From Verrucomicrobiales bacterium (GTDB lineage: Bacteria > Verrucomicrobiota > Verrucomicrobiia > Verrucomicrobiales > DEV007): DNA of 41,180 nucleotides. Below, piece by piece: positions 23,217 through 31,409 of this stretch; position 1 is the stretch's first letter, and each line of letters starts with the position of its first letter. A program made the position numbers and the translations under genes. Below the pieces are notes generated by a model. The model had not been told where the DNA came from. It ran no database searches and saw only the letters and a list, made by a program, of their open reading frames with translations. The DNA lies in NCBI GenBank assembly GCA_013911195.1, contig JACETS010000001.1, forward strand, positions 1 to 41,180, read 5' to 3'.

Positions 23217-24764
23217 ATGAAAATTCATAGAGCACTTATATCGGTATCTGATAAAACAGGGTTAATACCTTTTGCTAAGAGATTAAATGATTTAGGTGTA
23301 GAGATATTATCAACAGGTGGTACAGCTAAGGCAATTTCAGATGAAGGGATTCCTGTAATTGAAATTTCTGATTATACAAATGCGCCAGAAATGTTTGATG
23401 GTCGCCTAAAAACAATTCACCCTAAAGTTCACGGAGGATTATTATTTAGACGTGACCATCCCGAAGATCCTGAACAGGCTGAAAAAAATGATATTCCACC
23501 AATCGACCTATTGATTGTAAACCTTTATCCTTTTGAAAAAACAATCGCTAAAGAAGGTGTAGAATTAGAAGAGGCAATCGAAAATATTGATATTGGAGGT
23601 CCAGCAATGTTGAGAGCTGCATCGAAGAATTATAAATCTGTAACAGTGATAACAGATATCAATGATTATGATGTTGTAGCAGATGAAATGGAAGAAACGG
23701 GTGGTGAAACAAGTCTCAAAACAAGAGAAAGATTAGCGATTAAGGTTTTTTTAAGAACAGGTTCATATGATCAAACCATTGGTAATTTTCTAAATAAATC
23801 GCAAGAAACTGATAGCGGATATTCAGTTTCATTACCATTGGCCTCAGAATTAAGGTATGGCGAAAATCCTCACCAAGGAGCATCATTATATGGTAATTTT
23901 GGAGATTATTTCAAAAGACTTCAAGGAAAGGACCTTTCTTATACTAATGTACTTGATATTGCTGCCGCTGCCCAATTAGTTTCCGAATTCTTAAGGCCTA
24001 CCGTTGCGATTCTAAAGCACACTAATCCATGTGGCGTGGGATGTGCGGAAGAAGGTGAGGGATTAAGAGAAGCATGGGAGAAGGCTTTTGAAACTGATAA
24101 GCAGGCACCCTTTGGTGGGGTAATAGTTTGTAATCGTCCTTTGGATGAAGCCTTAGCTAGGGTTATAGCAGAAATATTTACAGACATAATTATTGCTCCT
24201 GATTTTGACAGTGAGGCTAGGGCCATTTTACAAAAGAAGAAAAGCCTAAGGCTTATAAAAGTAGCCGATGAGTTTTTTACTAATGCTATAAATGATCCTG
24301 TTATGCGATCTGCTCCGGGAGGGCTTTTGGTTATGGATGCTGATCCTAAGGTGCTTGGTTTAGATGGTATAGAGGAAAAAGTTAAAACTAAAAGACCTCC
24401 AAGTGTTGATGAAATTGAAGCTATGAAATTTGGGTGGAGGGTTTGTAAGCACGTCAAATCTAACGCTATTGTATTTAGTTCTAAAGATAGAACGCTTGGA
24501 ATTGGAGCAGGTCAAATGTCTCGAGTTGATTCATGTCGAATTGCAATATGGAAAGCAGGTGAAGCAGGATTATCTTTAGAGGGTAGTTCAGTTGCAAGTG
24601 ATGCTATGTTTCCGTTTGCAGACGGTTTGATCTCCGCCGTTGAGGCTGGTGCAAGTTCATGCATACAGCCTGGTGGTTCGATACGTGATGATGAGGTTAT
24701 TGCTGCTGCAGATGATCGAGACGTGTCAATGGTCTTTACAGGACATAGACATTTCCTACATTGA
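23217..24764 (+). CDS. purH: Bifunctional AICAR transformylase/IMP cyclohydrolase PurH
   Basis: A 515-residue PurH, which carries out the last two steps of IMP synthesis. The N-terminal cyclohydrolase (MGS-like) domain, about residues 1-195, has RALISVSDKTGL, ILSTGGTAKAI, FDGRLKTIHPKVHGGLL and ENIDIGGPAMLRAASKN. The C-terminal transformylase domain has LRYGENPHQGA, AAAQLVSEF, the catalytic KHTNPCGVG, FGGVIVCNRPL, GIGAGQMSRVDS, ASDAMFPFADG and the terminal MVFTGHRHFLH. The full length matches the family. pdxJ follows after 26 nt on the same strand. The upstream 256 nt, shared with rplM, contain the leader ORF and a possible operator. Confidence 0.97.
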   Translation: MKIHRALISVSDKTGLIPFAKRLNDLGVEILSTGGTAKAISDEGIPVIEISDYTNAPEMFDGRLKTIHPKVHGGLLFRRDHPEDPEQAEKNDIPPIDLLIVNLYPFEKTIAKEGVELEEAIENIDIGGPAMLRAASKNYKSVTVITDINDYDVVADEMEETGGETSLKTRERLAIKVFLRTGSYDQTIGNFLNKSQETDSGYSVSLPLASELRYGENPHQGASLYGNFGDYFKRLQGKDLSYTNVLDIAAAAQLVSEFLRPTVAILKHTNPCGVGCAEEGEGLREAWEKAFETDKQAPFGGVIVCNRPLDEALARVIAEIFTDIIIAPDFDSEARAILQKKKSLRLIKVADEFFTNAINDPVMRSAPGGLLVMDADPKVLGLDGIEEKVKTKRPPSVDEIEAMKFGWRVCKHVKSNAIVFSSKDRTLGIGAGQMSRVDSCRIAIWKAGEAGLSLEGSSVASDAMFPFADGLISAVEAGASSCIQPGGSIRDDEVIAAADDRDVSMVFTGHRHFLH

Positions 24765-24790
24765 TAAATTTTTTAAAAATTTGATCAGAA

Positions 24791-25546
24791 ATGGGTTCCT
24801 TAAAGCTAGGTGTTAACCTCGATCACATTGCTACTCTTAGGCAGGCTAGATATATTGATAACACTTTTAATTCTGAACCAGATTTAATAGCCTCAGTGAA
24901 AAATGCTGTTAAAGGTGGTGCTGACAGCATAACTCTTCATTTAAGAGAGGACAGAAGACATATTCAGGATAGAGATGTTTTTGAAGTTAAGGAAAATTTT
25001 GATACCCCGCTTAACCTTGAAATGGCAAATGTACCTGAAATGGTTAATAACGCTCTGAAAGTTAATCCTGAATTTGTTTGTCTAGTTCCTGAAAAGAGAG
25101 AGGAGTTAACAACTGAAGGAGGGCTAAATGTAAAACAAAGTTTTGATTCATTGAAGAAAACAACAGAGACGCTTCGCCAAAATCATATCATTGTTAGTTT
25201 ATTTATCGATCCTGATTTAAATCAAATAGATTCTGCTGCATTATGTGGTGCGAATGCTATTGAATTACATACTGGAAAGTTCGCTAATTCTTCCCTTGAA
25301 AGCGATCGTCAACACGAATTAGAAAGGTTGATTTCCGCTTCGAAACACGCAATGGAACTTGGTTTGAAAGTTAACGCTGGGCACGGAATTAATTCAACAA
25401 ATGTTCCATCTATTTTAACAATACCAAATTTGTCAGAATTAAATGTAGGACATCATTTAATATCTAATTCAATTTTCATCGGAATCGAAAAGTCAGTTAG
25501 TGATTTTAAAAATATTATATCTAGTTATAATATTTTAGAATTCTAA
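24791..25546 (+). CDS. pdxJ: Pyridoxine 5'-phosphate synthase PdxJ
   Basis: A 251-residue TIM-barrel enzyme that condenses 1-deoxyxylulose 5-phosphate with aminoacetone phosphate in the DXP-dependent vitamin B6 pathway. Canonical parts: LGVNLDHIATLRQAR at 6-20, DSITLHLREDRRHI at 45-58, the LNLEMA strand near 75-80, FVCLVPEKREELTTEGG, VSLFIDPD, AIELHTGKFA and the AGHGIN loop. The start MGSLKLGVNL is the only sensible one. It lies 26 nt after purH and its last 12 nt overlap the 3' end of the convergent 645-residue gene, so the two mRNAs are antisense at their ends. Confidence 0.96.
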   Translation: MGSLKLGVNLDHIATLRQARYIDNTFNSEPDLIASVKNAVKGGADSITLHLREDRRHIQDRDVFEVKENFDTPLNLEMANVPEMVNNALKVNPEFVCLVPEKREELTTEGGLNVKQSFDSLKKTTETLRQNHIIVSLFIDPDLNQIDSAALCGANAIELHTGKFANSSLESDRQHELERLISASKHAMELGLKVNAGHGINSTNVPSILTIPNLSELNVGHHLISNSIFIGIEKSVSDFKNIISSYNILEF

Positions 25547-27472
25547 TTTTTCTGGCTGGCTTTCGATGGGTGCCTCATTGTTAACTTCTTCAATGTCAGC
25601 AGGCAAAATGATGTTTAGTAAGCGGTTCATTCCATTTTTAGCATAGTTGCTTTTTGGATATATGCTTTTTGCTTTTAGGTACCACGTCAAACTCATGCCA
25701 TTATGTTTATCGTTTTCGAGTTTTTCAGCTCTTTTGATTACGCGAACGAATGGGGATACAGTTTCTCCTAACTCAACTGAGAGTTTTAGTAATTCATTGT
25801 CATCACTAAACTTTTCTTGTGCTTTTCTTGCAATTTCCCAAGCTCCCCAAGGATTATTGTTATCAGTTAATCCCCTAATTATTGCTATTTCTTGTTCAAG
25901 CAATAATACATCATTAAGTATATTCTCTAATTGCTCAGTTCTCTTGCTATCATTTTGCACAGCAGCAATAAATCTGCCTCTATTTTTCATAATTTCTCTT
26001 TTATTACCCTGTGCAAGCAGAGTGTCTAATTCATTAAGGGTAGTGACTTGAACATCAGCTATTGATGCGAAAAGATCATTTTGCTCTTTGATTTGTGGAT
26101 TCAATGGCCATGACTCGATAGCCATTTGCATTTGTTTTTTATATTCATCGGTATTGCCTTTTTGAGCTGCAATTTTGGCCTGAGCAATACTCGTATTACT
26201 CATGTTAGTATAAAATTCGATGCCAGCTTTAGCCTTTGAGTAATTGAAATCAAGTGCTTGAATTCTCATTCTTTCAATAATTTCATTAGCTGTTTTGTAG
26301 TCTCTAACATCCATAGCGCTTAGTAAAGAATCAGCATCCCTTACAAAGCTTTGAACTTTCAACTTTTTTTCTCTGTCTAGAGTTCTAATTCTTGGAAGAT
26401 ATTCACCGATAAAAAAGGCTTCAGCTAAACGTTTAGAAGCAGTTTCGAGTTCATTCTTGTCGGCAAGAAATTCAAATGCTACAACAGCTTCGTCAACTTC
26501 TCTTACCACTTCACTAGCAAACATATCTAATGACGTTACGGTTGGAGTTAGACCTAGTCCCTTAGCCAACATTTTGTCTGCATCAGAATCCTTTTTTATT
26601 TCAATAACACCATCACCATCTCTAAACAATCTTCTATATATTCTTGTAGCAATGAGTACATGTTCCCATCTCCTTTGGACCGCAAATTGGAGAATTAGGG
26701 CTTGGTACTCTATCTTAGCCTGAACTTCAGATATTCCAATTTTGGTTTTGTTTGCTATTCTTAATGCCTCTATTTCAGCCAATCTTTGAATATAACCAGC
26801 CACTCTACCTGTATTGGAGATAGCTTTACCTTGATTTTGTTGCTTGTTTGAACTTTCACCTTTGGCGTTCCTTCGTCGAGCTTCATCAATTAGACTTTCT
26901 GACGTGGCGACTTCTACGTTCCAATTTAAGAGTTTTCTTTCTTTATTTAGTGCGGCGTTCTGTTCGGCAAGAGCAATAGCATTTTTTTGACCATAGTATA
27001 CACCCAATATTGCTTGGGATAATGAGTCACAAAGGTTTGAATCAATGCGATAATTAGAAGCCCTTGGCAGAAGAGATACAGCATCTTGAAGATGATTGTT
27101 GCCTCTTTTATGGGGAGATAATGTATCCAATATTTTCCTTAAAACATCACGATATTCTTTGTCATCTTCAGAATTGTCCGCTGGGGTATTTAAATATTTC
27201 TCAAAACGTGCTCGCATCAATCTATTGTTATTAATATTCCAATTCTGACCATCCCATGAGAACACCTCAGTTCCAGGATTGAATATGGGAATATCAGTTC
27301 CGAGAAAAGGTTTGTCAGATCTCTTAGGTTCTTGATTTATAATAGTTGTTGAGTTGTTTTTTGAGTCTTGATTATTACTCGACGGATTTTCAGTTAAAAC
27401 TTGTGAATTAGACACAAGTGCCAATGTAATTTTGATTACAGTAAAAATGACAATGAGCTTATAGAATTTCAT
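25535..27472 (-). CDS. Unknown exported, mostly helical protein (645 aa)
   Basis: I do not recognise a named family. A signal peptide is likely (residues about 1-24). Residues 25-60 are rich in Asn, Ser and Thr and look disordered. After a short W-containing segment (FSWDGQNWNINNN) the remainder is strongly alpha-helical with many charged and Ala/Leu-rich stretches, for instance AIALAEQNAALNKERKLL, which suggests coiled coils and TPR-like hairpins. TPR-like spacing is clearest near the C-terminus (SLTWYLKAKSIYPKSNYAKNG). No catalytic motif is visible. It is 8 nt downstream of the 132-residue anchored protein, so the two probably form a unit. Its 3' end overlaps pdxJ by 12 nt. Likely a periplasmic structural or scaffold protein. 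Confidence 0.7.
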   Translation of the reverse strand: MKFYKLIVIFTVIKITLALVSNSQVLTENPSSNNQDSKNNSTTIINQEPKRSDKPFLGTDIPIFNPGTEVFSWDGQNWNINNNRLMRARFEKYLNTPADNSEDDKEYRDVLRKILDTLSPHKRGNNHLQDAVSLLPRASNYRIDSNLCDSLSQAILGVYYGQKNAIALAEQNAALNKERKLLNWNVEVATSESLIDEARRRNAKGESSNKQQNQGKAISNTGRVAGYIQRLAEIEALRIANKTKIGISEVQAKIEYQALILQFAVQRRWEHVLIATRIYRRLFRDGDGVIEIKKDSDADKMLAKGLGLTPTVTSLDMFASEVVREVDEAVVAFEFLADKNELETASKRLAEAFFIGEYLPRIRTLDREKKLKVQSFVRDADSLLSAMDVRDYKTANEIIERMRIQALDFNYSKAKAGIEFYTNMSNTSIAQAKIAAQKGNTDEYKKQMQMAIESWPLNPQIKEQNDLFASIADVQVTTLNELDTLLAQGNKREIMKNRGRFIAAVQNDSKRTEQLENILNDVLLLEQEIAIIRGLTDNNNPWGAWEIARKAQEKFSDDNELLKLSVELGETVSPFVRVIKRAEKLENDKHNGMSLTWYLKAKSIYPKSNYAKNGMNRLLNIILPADIEEVNNEAPIESQPEKLEF

Positions 27473-27480
27473 CTTTTTCG

Positions 27481-27879
27481 TTATCTGCGAATTATTTCCT
27501 TTGCCGTTAATACCTCAGCTACTCCAACTTCAATTTTAAAAGTGAATCTATCACCAATTGCAATGTTAACATCTTTGAATGATGGAGGGATTAACACTGG
27601 AATTAGCTGATTGATATTTTCTACTCTCAATGAAACGACTTCACCTCTTTGTGCTGTCCATCTAAGTTTTTCGTTAATTGTACCTGTGACAATCCCTTCA
27701 TTTCCAAGTAATGTTGAGCCTTCTTTTATATAATCATTAACATTAAACTCGTTAACAGATCGTAACGAATTTTTTTGAGATTTTAATAAGAAAATAACGG
27801 TTACAGAAATTATTATCATGATTATAGCAGTTAGTACCATAATCATCGGATTTATTCCTTTTTGTGCTCTCCGAGGCAT
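27481..27879 (-). CDS. Small membrane-anchored protein with a beta-rich periplasmic domain
   Basis: A 132-residue protein with one transmembrane helix (about 11-32) after a basic start (MPRRAQKG), so the C-terminal part should lie outside the cytoplasm. Residues about 48-132 are predicted beta-rich with alternating hydrophobic strands (EGIVTGTINEKLRWT, GEVVSLRVENI, LIPVLIPPSF, RFTFKIEVGVAEVLTAKEI), an arrangement that could be an OB-like barrel. No family is recognised. It directly precedes the 645-residue exported protein with 8 nt between them and follows the ABC transporter gene by 71 nt on the same strand. A joint envelope function with the 645-residue protein is inferred from proximity only. 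Confidence 0.65.
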   Translation of the reverse strand: MPRRAQKGINPMIMVLTAIIMIIISVTVIFLLKSQKNSLRSVNEFNVNDYIKEGSTLLGNEGIVTGTINEKLRWTAQRGEVVSLRVENINQLIPVLIPPSFKDVNIAIGDRFTFKIEVGVAEVLTAKEIIRR

Positions 27880-27950
27880 TAATCAAATATATAATAAGTC
27901 TTTGTCATGTGATTACAAATTTCTTGGGAAGATATCTTCTAGTTGCAGGC

Positions 27951-29651
27951 TTACCATTGAGGTCTTTTTGATCCGCTGTATGCGAAAAATATACCAATAA
28001 TGATATGTATAACTAGCCAAGCAAAACATATATTGATTGATTGAAGAGATGTTTCTTGTGTGACAGCATCAATTGACTGGCCAAAGTATTCACCCTTCAT
28101 TGAATCTAATGAACCAGACCATGCCCAATAAGCAGAAATCAAAGGCTGTGTTATGGGGCTAATCCAGTCTGGCAATGCCAATATAGCACCAGATAAAGGA
28201 AGCTGAAAACCTACAAGGTAAATTGACAATAAAGAGCTCTGTTCAGGATTGCGCATCATTGCAGATATACCAAGACAAATTGAGGTCATAGAAGCATTAA
28301 CAAGTAATAATATTATTAACCTTGTTATGATGTTTCCGGGTAATGAAGGAATGCATATTTGAACAAAAATTCCCATCCATATTGATTGTAAAAAAACTAA
28401 AGTTGATAAGAAACCAATTTTGCTAAATATATAACTCGATATGTGCAAGCCAGAGAATTTTTCTTTCTCTAATATTTCTCTTTCGCCAGCAATTTCTCTA
28501 GATGAGTTATTTGATGCCATCAATGTTAAAAGAATAACTTGGAACATAACCAAGCCAGAAATTAATGATCCAATTTTAACGTGACTTTGGGATACTGATA
28601 CTTGGTAGTTTAATTGATCGATTATATTTTCATTGGTTTGATTGGGCATTGATTTAGGTTGATCAATTCCATCAAATCCAAACAATGCCACAAGGATTGG
28701 GAATAAAAACAACATTCCAAGATGTAATATTATTTGAGTTTTATCCCTTAAAAAGATTTTCCAACGTCGTACACTTAAAGCAAAAAATTGCTCCATCGCA
28801 TTTGCAGGCGTTAGGTTGTCTGATTTGTTTTTATTAGGCTCAGAACCAATAGATTGTGGCAGCAGATCTTCTTCGTATTTTGTTCTATGTTTAATCCATG
28901 AATTATGCCATTCCAAATTGCTTCGATTTGTAAGCATTGGATAAATTTCTTCAGCTGAATTTACGCTAAAATAGTGATTCAAGTTTGATGGTGGACCATG
29001 GTAAACTGTATATCCATCATACAAAACAACTACACTGTCGTATAAATCTAGATTGTTGAGGCTATGTGTAACATTAATTATCAGACGGTTGGATGAATTC
29101 GAGAGCGAATGCATCAGAGAAACAATTTCATTTTCTGATTTAGGATCTAAGCCACTTGTAACTTCATCGCAGAGTAGCAATTTTGGATTTGTTACCAATT
29201 CTAGAGCAAGGCTTAATCTTCTTTTTTGTCCCCCTGAAAGAACATTAACCCGTCTGTCTGTTAATTCACCTAATCCTGTCTGCTCAATAATCGTATCATA
29301 AATTTCACTGAGGTGTTTTTTACTGTCTGTCTTAACTCTAAGTTTAATAGATGTTTTGATACTCTCTGATACAGTCAATTCATCAAACGCAACACTAAAT
29401 TGAGGTACATATCCTAATTCAATGGGACTGAAGTCTTCTTCTGACAAATCTCGATTATCCCAGGTTATTTGCCCTTTATTTTGTTCATTGATACCAGCGA
29501 TTATCTTTAGTAATGTAGTTTTTCCACATCCTGATGGACCCACTACAGCGACGAATGATCCTTTATTAATTTTTAAATTTGTATCTTTAATTAAATTTAT
29601 TTCTTCCCCGTCTTTCTTAATGGTGAAATTAATATTTTTAAGATTGAGCAC
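27951..29651 (-). CDS. ABCG-type half transporter (ATPase fused to ABC-2 permease)
   Basis: A 566-residue ABC transporter with the ATPase first and the membrane domain second, the arrangement of ABCG/White-type half transporters. ATPase: Walker A GPSGCGKTT at 38-46, Q-loop near YVPQFS (81-86), signature LSGGQKRRLS at 138-147, Walker B KLLLCDE at 157-163 and switch His196. From about residue 285 the permease carries six hydrophobic helices with the ABC-2 segment AGEREILEKEKFSGLHISSYIFSK before helix 3 or 4. It would work as a homodimer or with a partner. The substrate is unknown; lipid or natural-product export is typical of the family. The start codon is GTG. No regulator gene is close by. 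Confidence 0.85.
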   Translation of the reverse strand: MLNLKNINFTIKKDGEEINLIKDTNLKINKGSFVAVVGPSGCGKTTLLKIIAGINEQNKGQITWDNRDLSEEDFSPIELGYVPQFSVAFDELTVSESIKTSIKLRVKTDSKKHLSEIYDTIIEQTGLGELTDRRVNVLSGGQKRRLSLALELVTNPKLLLCDEVTSGLDPKSENEIVSLMHSLSNSSNRLIINVTHSLNNLDLYDSVVVLYDGYTVYHGPPSNLNHYFSVNSAEEIYPMLTNRSNLEWHNSWIKHRTKYEEDLLPQSIGSEPNKNKSDNLTPANAMEQFFALSVRRWKIFLRDKTQIILHLGMLFLFPILVALFGFDGIDQPKSMPNQTNENIIDQLNYQVSVSQSHVKIGSLISGLVMFQVILLTLMASNNSSREIAGEREILEKEKFSGLHISSYIFSKIGFLSTLVFLQSIWMGIFVQICIPSLPGNIITRLIILLLVNASMTSICLGISAMMRNPEQSSLLSIYLVGFQLPLSGAILALPDWISPITQPLISAYWAWSGSLDSMKGEYFGQSIDAVTQETSLQSINICFAWLVIHIIIGIFFAYSGSKRPQW

Positions 29652-29737
29652 GGTGATTATTTTATCTAACTAATTTGATTGAATCTATTAATTTGATAAA
29701 TGGGGATAGTTATAAATAATTAATTATAATATTGAGA

Positions 29738-31405
29738 GTGATAAAAAATAACAAAAAGAAAATAAAACTGCTCAAAGTTTCTCTCTTTACAATTTTATGC
29801 ACTTTTATCTTCGGTGTATTATTTCTTTTTGTCATATTCATTATTACCAGTTCTTATCTTAAAGGAGGTAAATTCAAAAGATTGATAGAGAGTAAAATTA
29901 GTCAAAATCTCAATATTGATGGAGAGTTTGATGAATTTAATTGGTCAGGAGTTTCATTAAATAGCAATACATTTTCTGCTAAAGGTTACTCTGATAATCC
30001 TTTATCTAAATTAAGGGTTAATGGGATTAGGGCGAACATCAATCTAGGAGCAATAAAAAATAAAACTTGGGAAGTTTCTTCAGTTGATATTAATCAAATC
30101 AATTTCCTTATCGATGAATCTGAGAAGAAATTTCCAAATATATATAAGAATAATGTTAATGGGTTTAACCAAAATGAATCTAATTGGTTAAAAAAATTAT
30201 TCTTTCCTGATAAATTAATTGTTAAGTCCTTTCGCGTAAATAATATCAATTTTGATTTCAATAATTATCCTCTGAATATTTTAGGAAGAGGTATTTCATT
30301 AAACGCCGAGGAATCCTTTATATCAAATTCCTATAAAATTGAAGCCTTCAATGGTGGTATATGGATTGGTGAATTTCCAAAGCTTCTTTTAAAAGAGGGT
30401 CATTTTAGAAATATCGGTAATAAAATCATTATGGATAGTTTTGATTTTAATTTATTTGATGAATCAAAGGCCAGGGTCTTTGGAGAAATAATTGTTTCCA
30501 AATCCCCATCTTTAGATATGGAGTGTAAATTATCTGATTTGCCAGCTGATAAGATTCTTCCAGAAGACTGGATTAAAAAATTAAAAGGTTTAATAAATAT
30601 AGATATTAACATCAATGGATCTATTGACGATCCGGTAATTCAGGGGGCTGCACAATTAACCAATGGTAGCCTTGAAGCGTTACCAATATTGGATCGTATT
30701 GATGAGTTTCTTGGTACAAGTAAATTTAGAAGACTAGCCTTAAATGAATTTAATATAAAATATTCAGTAGGTAAATCTCGTAGTGTAAATATTGATCAAT
30801 TCTATTCACTGTCACGAGGAACTGTTTGTTTTACAGGAAATCTCTCATATAAAGATAAAAAAATTGAGGCAGGTAAATATATGATTGGTATAACTCCCGA
30901 AACGTTAAACTGGTTAACGTTATCAAAGAAGGAAATACTCAATAATGTTTTTTCGTTTAATAAAAAAGATGCATTTAATAAGGTCTTTAATGAATCGATT
31001 CAAAATGATGAATTAAAAATTCCACCTGACGGATTCAAATGGGCCGTATGCCAGATTAATGCTGATAGTCCTGATCCATTTACTAATGATATAAGGAATC
31101 AAATTATCAATTCAGGTGGATTAGCCTTATGGGCTGAACTTTATGGATTAAGCAAAGTTGGATTTGAAGCTCTTGATTTAATTGTTGAGACCTCAAAAGA
31201 AAAGGGGATAGATATTAACGCTCTCTTATTAAGTGAGAGTTATTCTTTAGATAGTGAATCTTTAAAAAATATTGCTATCAAGCTGGAGATCACTGATCAA
31301 ATGAATGTTATCTTAGATCAATTGACAGATGATGTATTAGGGCTGCCTAATAAAATTATTAAAGAGGGCGGTAGTTTGTTAGAAAAATTCTTTTTAGGAA
31401 ATTAG
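29738..31405 (+). CDS. AsmA-like inner-membrane-anchored periplasmic protein
   Basis: A 555-residue protein with a basic N-terminus and one transmembrane helix (about residues 10-40), followed by a long beta-rich periplasmic region. The layout resembles AsmA/TamB-type envelope proteins, which move lipids between membranes: anchor, then an early NLNIDGEFDEFNWSG segment, repeated strand-turn motifs, and a late block with INGSIDDPVIQGAAQLTNGS. The last 100 residues are helical and less typical. The assignment is a pattern resemblance only. The start is uncertain: a TTG at 29732 is in frame, but TATAAT occupies 29725-29730, which would place transcription at about 29737, so the GTG at 29738 is preferred. 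Its 3' end lies 4 nt from the convergent rpoD stop. Confidence 0.6.
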   Translation: MIKNNKKKIKLLKVSLFTILCTFIFGVLFLFVIFIITSSYLKGGKFKRLIESKISQNLNIDGEFDEFNWSGVSLNSNTFSAKGYSDNPLSKLRVNGIRANINLGAIKNKTWEVSSVDINQINFLIDESEKKFPNIYKNNVNGFNQNESNWLKKLFFPDKLIVKSFRVNNINFDFNNYPLNILGRGISLNAEESFISNSYKIEAFNGGIWIGEFPKLLLKEGHFRNIGNKIIMDSFDFNLFDESKARVFGEIIVSKSPSLDMECKLSDLPADKILPEDWIKKLKGLINIDININGSIDDPVIQGAAQLTNGSLEALPILDRIDEFLGTSKFRRLALNEFNIKYSVGKSRSVNIDQFYSLSRGTVCFTGNLSYKDKKIEAGKYMIGITPETLNWLTLSKKEILNNVFSFNKKDAFNKVFNESIQNDELKIPPDGFKWAVCQINADSPDPFTNDIRNQIINSGGLALWAELYGLSKVGFEALDLIVETSKEKGIDINALLLSESYSLDSESLKNIAIKLEITDQMNVILDQLTDDVLGLPNKIIKEGGSLLEKFFLGN

Positions 31406-31409
31406 AATT

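Noticed and set aside
23939..24457. Long antisense frames inside purH, and similar ones in der, rpoD, rplM and others
   Set aside because: They lie wholly inside genes with clear family identity on the other strand and have no domain of their own.
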